A stretch of 13,928 nt of DNA from assembly GCA_013695115.1 (NCBI GenBank), contig JACDBD010000420.1, positions 1 through 13,928 on the forward strand, read 5' to 3'. Below are positions 6,025-12,200 of this stretch, in pieces (within the stretch, counting starts at the first letter, position 1; each line of letters starts with the position of its first letter). Position numbers and translations under genes: made by a program. The notes under the pieces were generated by a model. That model had not been told where the DNA came from and searched no databases. It worked only from the letters and a program-made list of their open reading frames with translations. This DNA comes from Actinomycetota bacterium (GTDB lineage: Bacteria; Actinomycetota; Acidimicrobiia; IMCC26256; JACDBD01).

Positions 6025-7364
6025 GCGGTCCCATCCTCCACCGGGTCCGGTGATTCCCGCTCCGGTGATTCGTAGCGCGCGAACTCCGGAACCGCGGCCG
6101 CGAGCGCGAGCACGCCGACGATGCAGATCACGCCGCCTGAGACAACCGACACCGTCGGCGTGAACACCGATGCCACGACACCAGCCTCGAAGTCGCCGAC
6201 CCGCGGCCCTCCCGCGACCACCACGATGTGGACGGCCGAGAGCCGGCCCCGCAGGTCGTCGGGAACCGACTGCTGGAGGATCGTTCCCCGGAACACCGCC
6301 GAGATCACGTCGGCCGCACCCGCAACCGCCAGACACCCGAACGCCAGCCACAGGAGGTCGCCGACGAGCCCAAACGCGGTGATGCCGAGTCCCCAGATCC
6401 CCACCGCCACGAGCACGGCCAGCCCCTGGCGGCGGACCCGCCCGACCCAGCCGGTCGTGAGCGCGCCGAGGAGCGCGCCCACCGCCACGGCCGAGAAGAG
6501 CGCGCCGACCACTTCCTCGCCCCGGTGGAACTGGGTGAGCGCGAGGACGGGGAACAGCGCGCGGGGCATCCCGAAGATCATCGCGATCAGGTCGGCGGTG
6601 AACGTGGTCTGGAGCACGCGTCGGCCCTTGAGGAAGCGGAATCCCTCGACCACCCCCCGCCAGCCCGTCGTCGCCCGGCCCATAGTGTCGGAGCCGCCGT
6701 TGCGGGGCGGCTGGGGCGACATCAGCAGCGCGGTCACGATCGCGCCGGCGAAGCTGGCGACATCGAGCCCGTACGCCCACGACAGGCCGATGCTGCCGAC
6801 AATGAGCCCGCCGACCGCGGGACCGACGATCTGGCAGGTCTGCCACATCACCTGGTTGAGCGCGAGCGCCTGTGGGAGCTGCGACGCGGGGACGGTGTTG
6901 GGCGTGGTCGCCGACCGGGTCGAGAGCGAGAACCCCGCCAGTCCGCCCGACAACCCGGCGCCGACGTACACGAGCAGCAAGTGGGGCCGCCCCGCCAGCG
7001 CGCCGAGGAGCAAGACGACCGAGGCGACGGCCTGGCCGCCGGCGGCCACGACCATGAGGCGGCGGCGGTCGATGCGGTCGACGAGCGGACCGCCGAGGAG
7101 CGTCATCACGATCAGCGGGCCGAGTTGGGCCACACCGATGATCCCCACGGCCGCGGACGAACCGGTCAGCTGGAACACCTGGATGAAGACCGCGACCAGC
7201 GTGATCTGCGAGCCGGTCTGCGAGATCAGCTCCCCCGTCCACAGCAGCCGGAAGTCGCGGTGACGCCGCAGCGGTGTCGTGTCGACGGCGAGGCGCCTGA
7301 TACCGGCCGCCACGCGCTTCCCGCGGCCGTCCGGGAACACGTCGGGGCGAGGTGGGGTTGTCAC
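6021..7364 (-). CDS. MFS exporter (EntS/MFS_3-type)
   Basis: The 447-residue integral membrane protein has about 12 hydrophobic segments beginning near residue 42 (LWTGELISQTGSQITLVAVF). The loop between helices 2 and 3 carries the MFS signature GGPLVDRIDRRRL (91-103), and VPDDLRGRLSAVH (367-379) is typical of the MFS_3/enterobactin-exporter group. A central cytoplasmic loop follows helix 6 (about 216-250). Members export siderophores, drugs or other small molecules using the proton gradient; the substrate cannot be told here. The start is GTG at 7364, ahead of a basic 35-residue N-terminal tail; a later start is possible. No clear promoter is visible, although it is divergent from the peroxiredoxin across a 92-base spacer. 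The stop overlaps the DUF3052 start. Confidence 0.85.
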   Translation of the reverse strand: MTTPPRPDVFPDGRGKRVAAGIRRLAVDTTPLRRHRDFRLLWTGELISQTGSQITLVAVFIQVFQLTGSSAAVGIIGVAQLGPLIVMTLLGGPLVDRIDRRRLMVVAAGGQAVASVVLLLGALAGRPHLLLVYVGAGLSGGLAGFSLSTRSATTPNTVPASQLPQALALNQVMWQTCQIVGPAVGGLIVGSIGLSWAYGLDVASFAGAIVTALLMSPQPPRNGGSDTMGRATTGWRGVVEGFRFLKGRRVLQTTFTADLIAMIFGMPRALFPVLALTQFHRGEEVVGALFSAVAVGALLGALTTGWVGRVRRQGLAVLVAVGIWGLGITAFGLVGDLLWLAFGCLAVAGAADVISAVFRGTILQQSVPDDLRGRLSAVHIVVVAGGPRVGDFEAGVVASVFTPTVSVVSGGVICIVGVLALAAAVPEFARYESPERESPDPVEDGTA

Positions 7365-7426
7365 GGCGCGGGGTATCTTGTCCGCCTTCGCTCCCCACGA
7401 GCGACCGGTTTCCTCCCCTTTTACAA

Positions 7427-7444
7427 CCAGCTCCCTAACGACCA
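7427..7444 (+). repeat. single copy of the CTCCCTAACGACC leader element before the peroxiredoxin
   Basis: CCAGCTCCCTAACGACCA matches at 16 of 18 positions the element found twice, in the same sense orientation, before prfB. It ends at the first base of the AGGAG ribosome binding site (7444-7448). Its CTCC (7431-7434) could pair with GGAG (7445-7448). The role is unknown. Confidence 0.55.
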
Positions 7445-7456
7445 GGAGACGACGAC

Positions 7457-8092
7457 ATGACCATCCGACTGGGTGACGAGGCCCCCGACTTCAACGCCGA
7501 GACCACCGAGGGAACGGTCGACTTCCACGACTACCTCGGTGACGGCTGGGGGATGTTGTTCTCCCACCCCAAGGACTTCACCCCGGTGTGCACCACCGAG
7601 CTGGGCGCGCTGGCCAAGCGCAAGGGGGAGTTCGACAAGCGCAACGTGAAGCTCATCGGCGTCAGCGTCGATCCGCTCGAGTCGCACCAGGGCTGGTCCA
7701 AGGACATCGAGGAGACCCAGGGCACTGCGCCCAACTTCCCGCTGATCGCGGACGCCGACAAGAAGGTGGCCAACCTCTACGACATGATCCACCCGAACGC
7801 CAGCGACACTGTCACGGTGCGCAACGTGTTCATCATCGGGCCCGACAAGAAGGTGAAGCTGATCATCACGTACCCGCAGAGCACCGGCCGCAACATCGAC
7901 GAGCTCCTGCGGGTGATCGACTCGCTCCAACTGACCGCGGGCTACAGCGTCTCGACCCCGGTGGACTGGAAGGACGGCGACGACACCATCATCATCCCGG
8001 CGATCTCCGACGAGGACGCCAAGGAGAAGTTCCCCAAGGGCTGGAAGACGCTGAAGCCCTACCTTCGGGTCACCCCTCAGCCGAACAAGTAG
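7457..8092 (+). CDS. 1-Cys peroxiredoxin (Prx6-type)
   Basis: The 211-residue cytoplasmic enzyme reduces hydrogen peroxide and organic hydroperoxides. The active site is SHPKDFTPVCTTE (36-48), with peroxidatic Cys45, Thr42, Pro43 and His37; the catalytic arginine is Arg122 in VRNVFIIGPD. Cys45 is the only cysteine in the protein, so it cannot form an intramolecular disulfide. The C-terminal extension FPKGWKTLKPYLRVTPQ (192-208) is the mark of the Prx6/1-Cys group and the length is typical. AGGAG at 7444-7448 lies 8 bases before the ATG and directly follows a copy of an 18-base element also found before prfB. The gene stands alone: the MFS gene is divergent and the M23 peptidase convergent. 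Its reductant is unknown. Confidence 0.95.
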   Translation: MTIRLGDEAPDFNAETTEGTVDFHDYLGDGWGMLFSHPKDFTPVCTTELGALAKRKGEFDKRNVKLIGVSVDPLESHQGWSKDIEETQGTAPNFPLIADADKKVANLYDMIHPNASDTVTVRNVFIIGPDKKVKLIITYPQSTGRNIDELLRVIDSLQLTAGYSVSTPVDWKDGDDTIIIPAISDEDAKEKFPKGWKTLKPYLRVTPQPNK

Positions 8093-8120
8093 CGCCAGGC
8101 GCCCAGAGCGGGGAAGCCGG

Positions 8121-9317
8121 CTACACGTACCCCATCGGGTCGACGGGGGTGCCGTTGACCCAGACCTCCCAGTGGAGGTGGGGGCCGGTCGAGTAGCCGG
8201 TCGAGCCCACGTAGCCGATGACCTCGCCGGTGGTCACCTGCTGACCGGGTGACACCGCGACGCGCGACTGGTGCGCGTACAGGGTGGCAAGGCCGTCGCC
8301 GTGGTCGACGAGGACCGCGTTGCCGTACCCGCCGCGCGGGCCCGCCTCGAGCACGGTGCCGTCTCCGCCGGTGCTGATGGGCTGACCGTACGAGCAGCTG
8401 ATGTCGACGCCCGTGTGCAGCCGGCGGGTGCCCGAGATTGGGTGGACGCGGTAGCCGAATCCGCTGGCCACGCTGCCGTCGCAGGCCCACTTGAGCCTGC
8501 CGTTGCCACTCCCCCGGCTGACGCCCTGCGACAGCGCGGCCTGCTCGGCCTGGAGCGCGGCGAGCTGCGCCTCCCAGGAGTCCTTCTGGGAGGAGATCGT
8601 CGCGAGGAGCTGCGCCTCGCTCGCCTCCTCGGCCTCGGCGGCCGCGCGCGCCGGCTCGTGCTCGGCCCGCAGCCGCTCGACCTCGACCCGCTGGGCCTCG
8701 GCGACGGCGCGCGCCTTCTCGGCGGCGGCCTGCTGCTCCTCGAGCAACTCCTGGGCGGCGTCGACGTCATCCTGGAGCGCGTCGTAGTGGTCGATCTGCG
8801 CCTGGGCATCGCGGGCGACGTCGCCGAGGTAGCGGCTGGCCGTGATCCCCTTGCGCGGGTTGTTCTGGAACGCCAGGACCGACATGACCTGGGATCCGGT
8901 GCCGGCGTTGCGGTAGAGCGTCGCGGCCGAGTTCTCGAACTCGCCCTTCGACGCGTCGATCTCGGCCTGGAGCCGGTCGATCTCGAGCTGGAGCGCGGCC
9001 ACGTCGGCGGCGATGCGGTCGACTTCCCGCTGGGCCGCCTGCTGGCGGCCGGTGGCCTCGGAGATCTGGGCGTCGAGGGCGTCGGCGACGGCTTCGAGCT
9101 CGGCCCGCCGGCCCTGGATCTCCTTGAGCTGCGCGACCGCGAGGGTCTCCTCCGCCGAGGCTTCGCCGATGGCGTCCTTGAGCGCGCGCTGCGACTTGGG
9201 GTCGGGGTTGGGCTCGCCCGCGAACGAAGCGCCCGAGAACGAAGCGGAGGCGGTCGCGGCGAGGCCCGCCACGAGCGCGAGCGCGACCAAGGACCGGAGC
9301 GGGCGGAGGGGCATCAC
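8121..9317 (-). CDS. secreted M23 peptidoglycan peptidase with coiled coil (FtsEX-linked)
   Basis: The 398-residue protein has a signal peptide (basic MMPLRPLR, then a hydrophobic run to about residue 26), two long helical coiled-coil stretches rich in Ala, Glu, Gln and Arg (about 40-130 and 165-265), and a C-terminal M23/LytM domain (about 285-398). The zinc ligands and catalytic histidines are all present: His301 and Asp305 in HTGVD, His349 in YAHQ, and His380 and His382 in HLHWE. It should therefore be an active endopeptidase, unlike degenerate EnvC. The architecture resembles EnvC-type proteins activated by FtsEX, and the gene directly follows ftsX. GTG at 9317 or ATG at 9314 could be the start. 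The gap of 82 bases holds its own promoter candidate. It ends 28 bases from the convergent peroxiredoxin stop, without a clear terminator. Confidence 0.9.
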   Translation of the reverse strand: MMPLRPLRSLVALALVAGLAATASASFSGASFAGEPNPDPKSQRALKDAIGEASAEETLAVAQLKEIQGRRAELEAVADALDAQISEATGRQQAAQREVDRIAADVAALQLEIDRLQAEIDASKGEFENSAATLYRNAGTGSQVMSVLAFQNNPRKGITASRYLGDVARDAQAQIDHYDALQDDVDAAQELLEEQQAAAEKARAVAEAQRVEVERLRAEHEPARAAAEAEEASEAQLLATISSQKDSWEAQLAALQAEQAALSQGVSRGSGNGRLKWACDGSVASGFGYRVHPISGTRRLHTGVDISCSYGQPISTGGDGTVLEAGPRGGYGNAVLVDHGDGLATLYAHQSRVAVSPGQQVTTGEVIGYVGSTGYSTGPHLHWEVWVNGTPVDPMGYV

Positions 9318-9326
9318 CGACTGGTC

Positions 9327-9354
9327 AGCGTAACAACACCAGCAACAGTGGCAA
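9327..9354 (-). promoter_or_regulatory. promoter candidate for the M23 peptidase
   Basis: On the - strand, TTGCCA (9354-9349) and TACGCT (9332-9327) are spaced by 16 bases, a reasonable -35/-10 pair. The -10 box ends 9 bases before the GTG at 9317, so the transcript would have almost no leader, which fits the lack of a Shine-Dalgarno sequence. The peptidase could therefore be expressed apart from ftsEX. Confidence 0.45.
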
Positions 9355-9360
9355 CATCAG

Positions 9361-9399
9361 CCCCCGGAAGCCCTTGAGGTGTATGGGCAGGGTCGGGGG
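9361..9399 (-). terminator. imperfect hairpin just after ftsX
   Basis: CCCCCG (9361-9366) pairs with CGGGGG (9394-9399), and inside it GCCC (9370-9373) pairs with GGGC (9385-9388). The stem begins right after the ftsX stop. It has internal mismatches and no U tract, so it could be a weak terminator or attenuator that partly separates ftsX from the peptidase gene. Confidence 0.3.
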
Positions 9400-10284
9400 T
9401 CAGACCCGGAGGAAGCGGCGGAGGCCGATGGACGAGCCGAGCACGCCGATCAGGGCTCCCAGCGGCAGGATGATCCAGAGGCCGATGAAACCCGCGTTGG
9501 ACGTCGTGACGTAGAAGCCCTCGAAGAAGCCCTCGCGGTTCTCGATCGTGCCGAACAGCCATTGGAGCACGAACACCCCACCCACCGCCATCCCGGCGCC
9601 GACCGCTCCCTGCACGAGGCCCTCGAGCATGAACGGGATGCGCACGAACCAGTTCGACGCGCCCACGAGCTTCATGACCTCGATCTCGCGTCGCCGGGCG
9701 AACGTCGCCAGGCGGATGGTGTTGACGATCAGGAACAACGCCGACGCCAGGAGCACCAGCGCGAGCCCGATGAACGCCCACCGGAGGAACCCGGTCACGT
9801 CGACGAGGTCGCGGATCGCCTCGTCGGCGGTGATCACGACGTCGACCCCGGCGAGCGTCGAGTACCGCGCCTTGAGGTCCTGGGTGTCCTCGACGTTCTG
9901 GGGCGCGACCCGGAACGAAGGTGGCAACGCCTCGGCGCTCGTCTCGCTCACGAGGTCGGGCTTGTCGGCGAAGAGGCGCTTGAACTCCTCGTAGGCGTCC
10001 TCCTTCGTCAGGAAGAAGAACCGCTTCACCCGCTGGTCGGAGTCGAGCTCCTGGCGCACCTCCTCGATCTGCTCCTCGGTCGGGTTCACGGTCATGAAGA
10101 CCTCGAACTCGACGCCGTCCTTCCACCGCTGGGTGCCGTGGTCGACCCACTTCTGGAACAGCAGGATGCCACCGAAGAGCACGAGCGAAACCGTGACCGT
10201 CAGGATGCCGGCCAGCGTCATGAGCAGGTTCCGGCGCAACGAGATCAGCGTCTCGCGCGCGAAGTACCGCAGCTTGCTCCCCAC
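9400..10284 (-). CDS. ftsX: cell division ABC transporter permease FtsX
   Basis: The 294-residue membrane protein has the FtsX layout: a short cytoplasmic N-terminus (KLRYFARETLISLRRN), membrane helix 1 (about 21-43), an extracellular domain (about 45-165), and helices 2-4 at about 168-190, 219-244 and 265-285. RRREIEVMKLVGASN (198-211) is the conserved cytoplasmic loop. With FtsE it forms a complex at the division site that uses ATP to activate peptidoglycan hydrolases through the extracellular domain. The start is GTG at 10284, with GGGAG 7 bases upstream; it follows the ftsE stop by only 3 bases. The next gene encodes an M23 hydrolase with coiled coils, a natural partner. In mycobacteria smpB follows ftsX, but here it does not. 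Confidence 0.95.
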   Translation of the reverse strand: MGSKLRYFARETLISLRRNLLMTLAGILTVTVSLVLFGGILLFQKWVDHGTQRWKDGVEFEVFMTVNPTEEQIEEVRQELDSDQRVKRFFFLTKEDAYEEFKRLFADKPDLVSETSAEALPPSFRVAPQNVEDTQDLKARYSTLAGVDVVITADEAIRDLVDVTGFLRWAFIGLALVLLASALFLIVNTIRLATFARRREIEVMKLVGASNWFVRIPFMLEGLVQGAVGAGMAVGGVFVLQWLFGTIENREGFFEGFYVTTSNAGFIGLWIILPLGALIGVLGSSIGLRRFLRV

Positions 10285-10287
10285 CGC

Positions 10288-10974
10288 TTAGCTCCCGACC
10301 CCGTAGACCCCGCGGGCCTGATCGCGGACGATCGAGCCCTGGTCGAGCTCGATCACGCGCCGGCGCATGGCGTCGACGATGCGCTGGTCGTGAGTGGCCA
10401 TCACGATCGTGGTGCCGGTCCGGTTGATGCGATCGAGTAAGCGCATGATGCCGACGGTCGTGGCCGGGTCGAGGTTCCCGCTGGGCTCGTCGGCCAGCAG
10501 GATCAGCGGCCGGTTGACGAACGCGCGGGCGATCGACACCCGCTGCTGCTCACCACCGGAGAGCTCGGACGGGAAGCGTTCCTGCTTCTTGGACAACCCG
10601 ACCAGGTCGAGGATCTGGGGCGTCTGCGCCTGGACCACGTGCCGGGGCCGACCGATCACCTCGGACGCGAATGCGACGTTCTCGTACACGGTCTTGTTCG
10701 GGAGCAGCTTGTAGTCCTGGAACACGCACCCGATGTTGCGCCGGAGCTGGGGCACCTTCCACGAGCTCAGCCGGGAGATGTCGCGGCCGGCGACGATGAT
10801 GCGACCGTTCGTGGCGGGCTCCTCGCGGAGCAGCAGCCGGAGCGCGGTCGACTTCCCCGACCCCGACGGGCCCACGATGAAGACGAACTCGCCCTTCTGC
10901 ACGTCGAGCGAAAGGTCGCGGAGCGCGACGACATCGCCCTTATAGATCTTGCTGACGTTCTCGAATCGGATCAT
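10288..10974 (-). CDS. ftsE: cell division ATP-binding protein FtsE
   Basis: The 228-residue ABC ATPase shows all motifs in order: Walker A GPSGSGKST (35-43), Q-loop CVFQDYKLLP with Gln86, signature LSGGEQQR (138-145), Walker B LILLADEPSGNLD with Asp162 and Glu163, and H-loop His195 in ATHD. FQDYKLLPNKTVYENVAFA is characteristic of FtsE. It powers the FtsX membrane partner at the septum. The start is ATG at 10974, 51 bases after prfB, without a strong Shine-Dalgarno sequence or a clear -10 box. The last residues (RGVYGVGS) run into the ftsX ribosome binding site, so the two are co-translated. Length and motifs are normal. Confidence 0.97.
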   Translation of the reverse strand: MIRFENVSKIYKGDVVALRDLSLDVQKGEFVFIVGPSGSGKSTALRLLLREEPATNGRIIVAGRDISRLSSWKVPQLRRNIGCVFQDYKLLPNKTVYENVAFASEVIGRPRHVVQAQTPQILDLVGLSKKQERFPSELSGGEQQRVSIARAFVNRPLILLADEPSGNLDPATTVGIMRLLDRINRTGTTIVMATHDQRIVDAMRRRVIELDQGSIVRDQARGVYGVGS

Positions 10975-11025
10975 GCGCGATCAGATCGACTTCAACTCGC
11001 GGGGGACGGAGATGGCCTCAGGGTA

Positions 11026-12135
11026 TCAGGCGTCGCCGTTCCGGCGGCGGCGCCACTGCAGGTAGGCCTCGATGAAACCGTCGAGGTCGCCGTCGAGGAC
11101 GGCCTGGACGTTGCCGGTCTCGTGGATGCCGCGCTCGTCCTTGACCAGCTGGTAGGGCGCGAGCGTGTACGTGCGGATCTGGCTGCCGAACGCGACCTCC
11201 TTCTTGTCGCCTGAGAGCTCGTCGAGCTCGCGCTGGCGTTCGGTCCGCTGCCGCTCGGCGAGCCGGGCGGCGAGGATCTGGAGCGCACGCGCCTTGTTCT
11301 GCGCCTGGGAGCGCTCGTTCTGAACCGACACGACGATGCCGGTCGGAAGGTGCGTGATGCGGACCGCGGAGTCGGTCACGTTGACGTGCTGGCCACCCGC
11401 GCCCGACGACCGGTACGTGTCGACGCGCAGGTCGCCGGGGTCGATCTCGGGTTCCTCGGTCTCGTCGAGGGCCGGGACCGCGTCGAACGACGCGAACGCG
11501 GTCTGGCGGCGGGCATTGGCGTCGAACGGCGAGATCCGGATGAGCCGGTGGACGCCCTTCTCACCCGCCAGGAGCCCGTGGGCGTAGCGCCCCTTGATCG
11601 TGAAGGTGGCTGAGGTGATGCCGGCCTCGGTGCCGGGCTGGACCTCGTCGAGCTCGACCTCGAAGCCGCGCCGGTCGGCCCAACGCGTGTACATGCGCAG
11701 CATCATCTCGGTCCAGTCCTGGGCGTCGGTCCCGCCCGCGCCCGAGTGCACCTCGCAGATCGCGTCGCGCTCGTCGTGCTCGCCGGTGAAGAGGGCACGC
11801 AATTCGAGCTGGTCGAGCTCGGCTTCCAGTGACTCGATGCCTGCGGCGAGCTCGGCTTCGACCGAGTCGTCGCCCTCCTCGCGTGCGAGTTCGTACAGGG
11901 TCTCGAGGTCGGAGACGCGCGCTTCGAGACCCTCGATCAGGTCGATGTCTTCGCTCACCCGCGCGAGCTCGGTGTTCACTTGGCGCGCCGCCGCCTGGTC
12001 GTCCCACAGGTCGGGTCGGCTCGCCGTCGCTTCGAGCTCGGACTTCCGCTCCCCCGCCGCGTCGACGCGCAGGTATCCGTGCGCCTCGTGGACGCGGCGG
12101 CGGACATCGACGAGGAGTTCGGTGAAGTCGCGCAT
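11026..12135 (-). CDS. prfB: peptide chain release factor 2
   Basis: The 369-residue protein releases finished polypeptides from ribosomes at UGA and UAA stops. The stop-recognition motif is SPF (202-204) in IRISPFDANARRQ, which marks RF2 and not RF1. The catalytic GGQ is at 247-249 in SSGAGGQHVN. The N-terminal helical domain (about 1-115) and SGAGGTDAQDW (131-141) are standard. The gene is in one continuous frame: there is no programmed frameshift at the GYLRVD position where E. coli prfB has one. TAA lies in frame 9 bases before the ATG at 12135, so the start is well fixed. The ribosome binding site is poor (GGA directly before the ATG), and the leader carries two copies of an 18-base direct repeat. 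It lies between secA and ftsE on the same strand. Confidence 0.97.
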   Translation of the reverse strand: MRDFTELLVDVRRRVHEAHGYLRVDAAGERKSELEATASRPDLWDDQAAARQVNTELARVSEDIDLIEGLEARVSDLETLYELAREEGDDSVEAELAAGIESLEAELDQLELRALFTGEHDERDAICEVHSGAGGTDAQDWTEMMLRMYTRWADRRGFEVELDEVQPGTEAGITSATFTIKGRYAHGLLAGEKGVHRLIRISPFDANARRQTAFASFDAVPALDETEEPEIDPGDLRVDTYRSSGAGGQHVNVTDSAVRITHLPTGIVVSVQNERSQAQNKARALQILAARLAERQRTERQRELDELSGDKKEVAFGSQIRTYTLAPYQLVKDERGIHETGNVQAVLDGDLDGFIEAYLQWRRRRNGDA

Positions 12136-12143
12136 TCCGGGTT

Positions 12144-12161
12144 AGGTCGTTAGGGAGATGG
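12144..12161 (-). repeat. leader element copy next to prfB
   Basis: On the - strand this reads CCATCTCCCTAACGACCT and ends 8 bases before the prfB ATG. It is identical to the copy at 12179-12196, with a period of 35 bases. The 17 bases between them hold an 8-base palindrome GGTGCACC (12168-12175). The function is unknown. Confidence 0.7.
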
Positions 12162-12178
12162 ACGGCGGGTGCACCGGG

Positions 12179-12196
12179 AGGTCGTTAGGGAGATGG
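12179..12196 (-). repeat. leader element copy next to secA
   Basis: This is the second exact 18-base copy, on the same strand, 4 bases after the secA stop. Together the two copies fill most of the 65-base secA-prfB spacer. Confidence 0.7.
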
Positions 12197-12200
12197 CGCT

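Noticed and set aside
5566..7398. One long - strand reading frame that would fuse DUF3052 to a 450-residue upstream part
   Set aside because: The upstream part is Arg/Pro/Gly-rich shadow coding over the MFS gene; the MFS frame has clear membrane helices and motifs, and the DUF3052 gene has its own ATG in an ATGA overlap.
6228..7460. 410-residue + strand frame opposite the MFS gene
   Set aside because: Extremely rich in Arg, His, Glu and Asp with no motif; an antisense shadow of the transporter.
8092..8102. Terminator hairpin GCGCC-A-GGCGC between the peroxiredoxin and M23 genes
   Set aside because: A one-base loop cannot form a stable hairpin as written, and no better stem was found in the 28-base spacer.
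8271..10440. Two long + strand frames (368 and 353 residues) opposite the M23, ftsX and ftsE genes
   Set aside because: Antisense shadows; the - strand frames contain complete catalytic and transport motifs.
12055..12135. Programmed frameshift in prfB
   Set aside because: The prfB frame is continuous from ATG, and the GYLRVD region has no CUUUGA-type slip site.
12144..12196. CRISPR-like repeat-spacer unit
   Set aside because: Only two 18-base copies with one 17-base interval, no further units and no cas genes; copies relate to gene starts instead.
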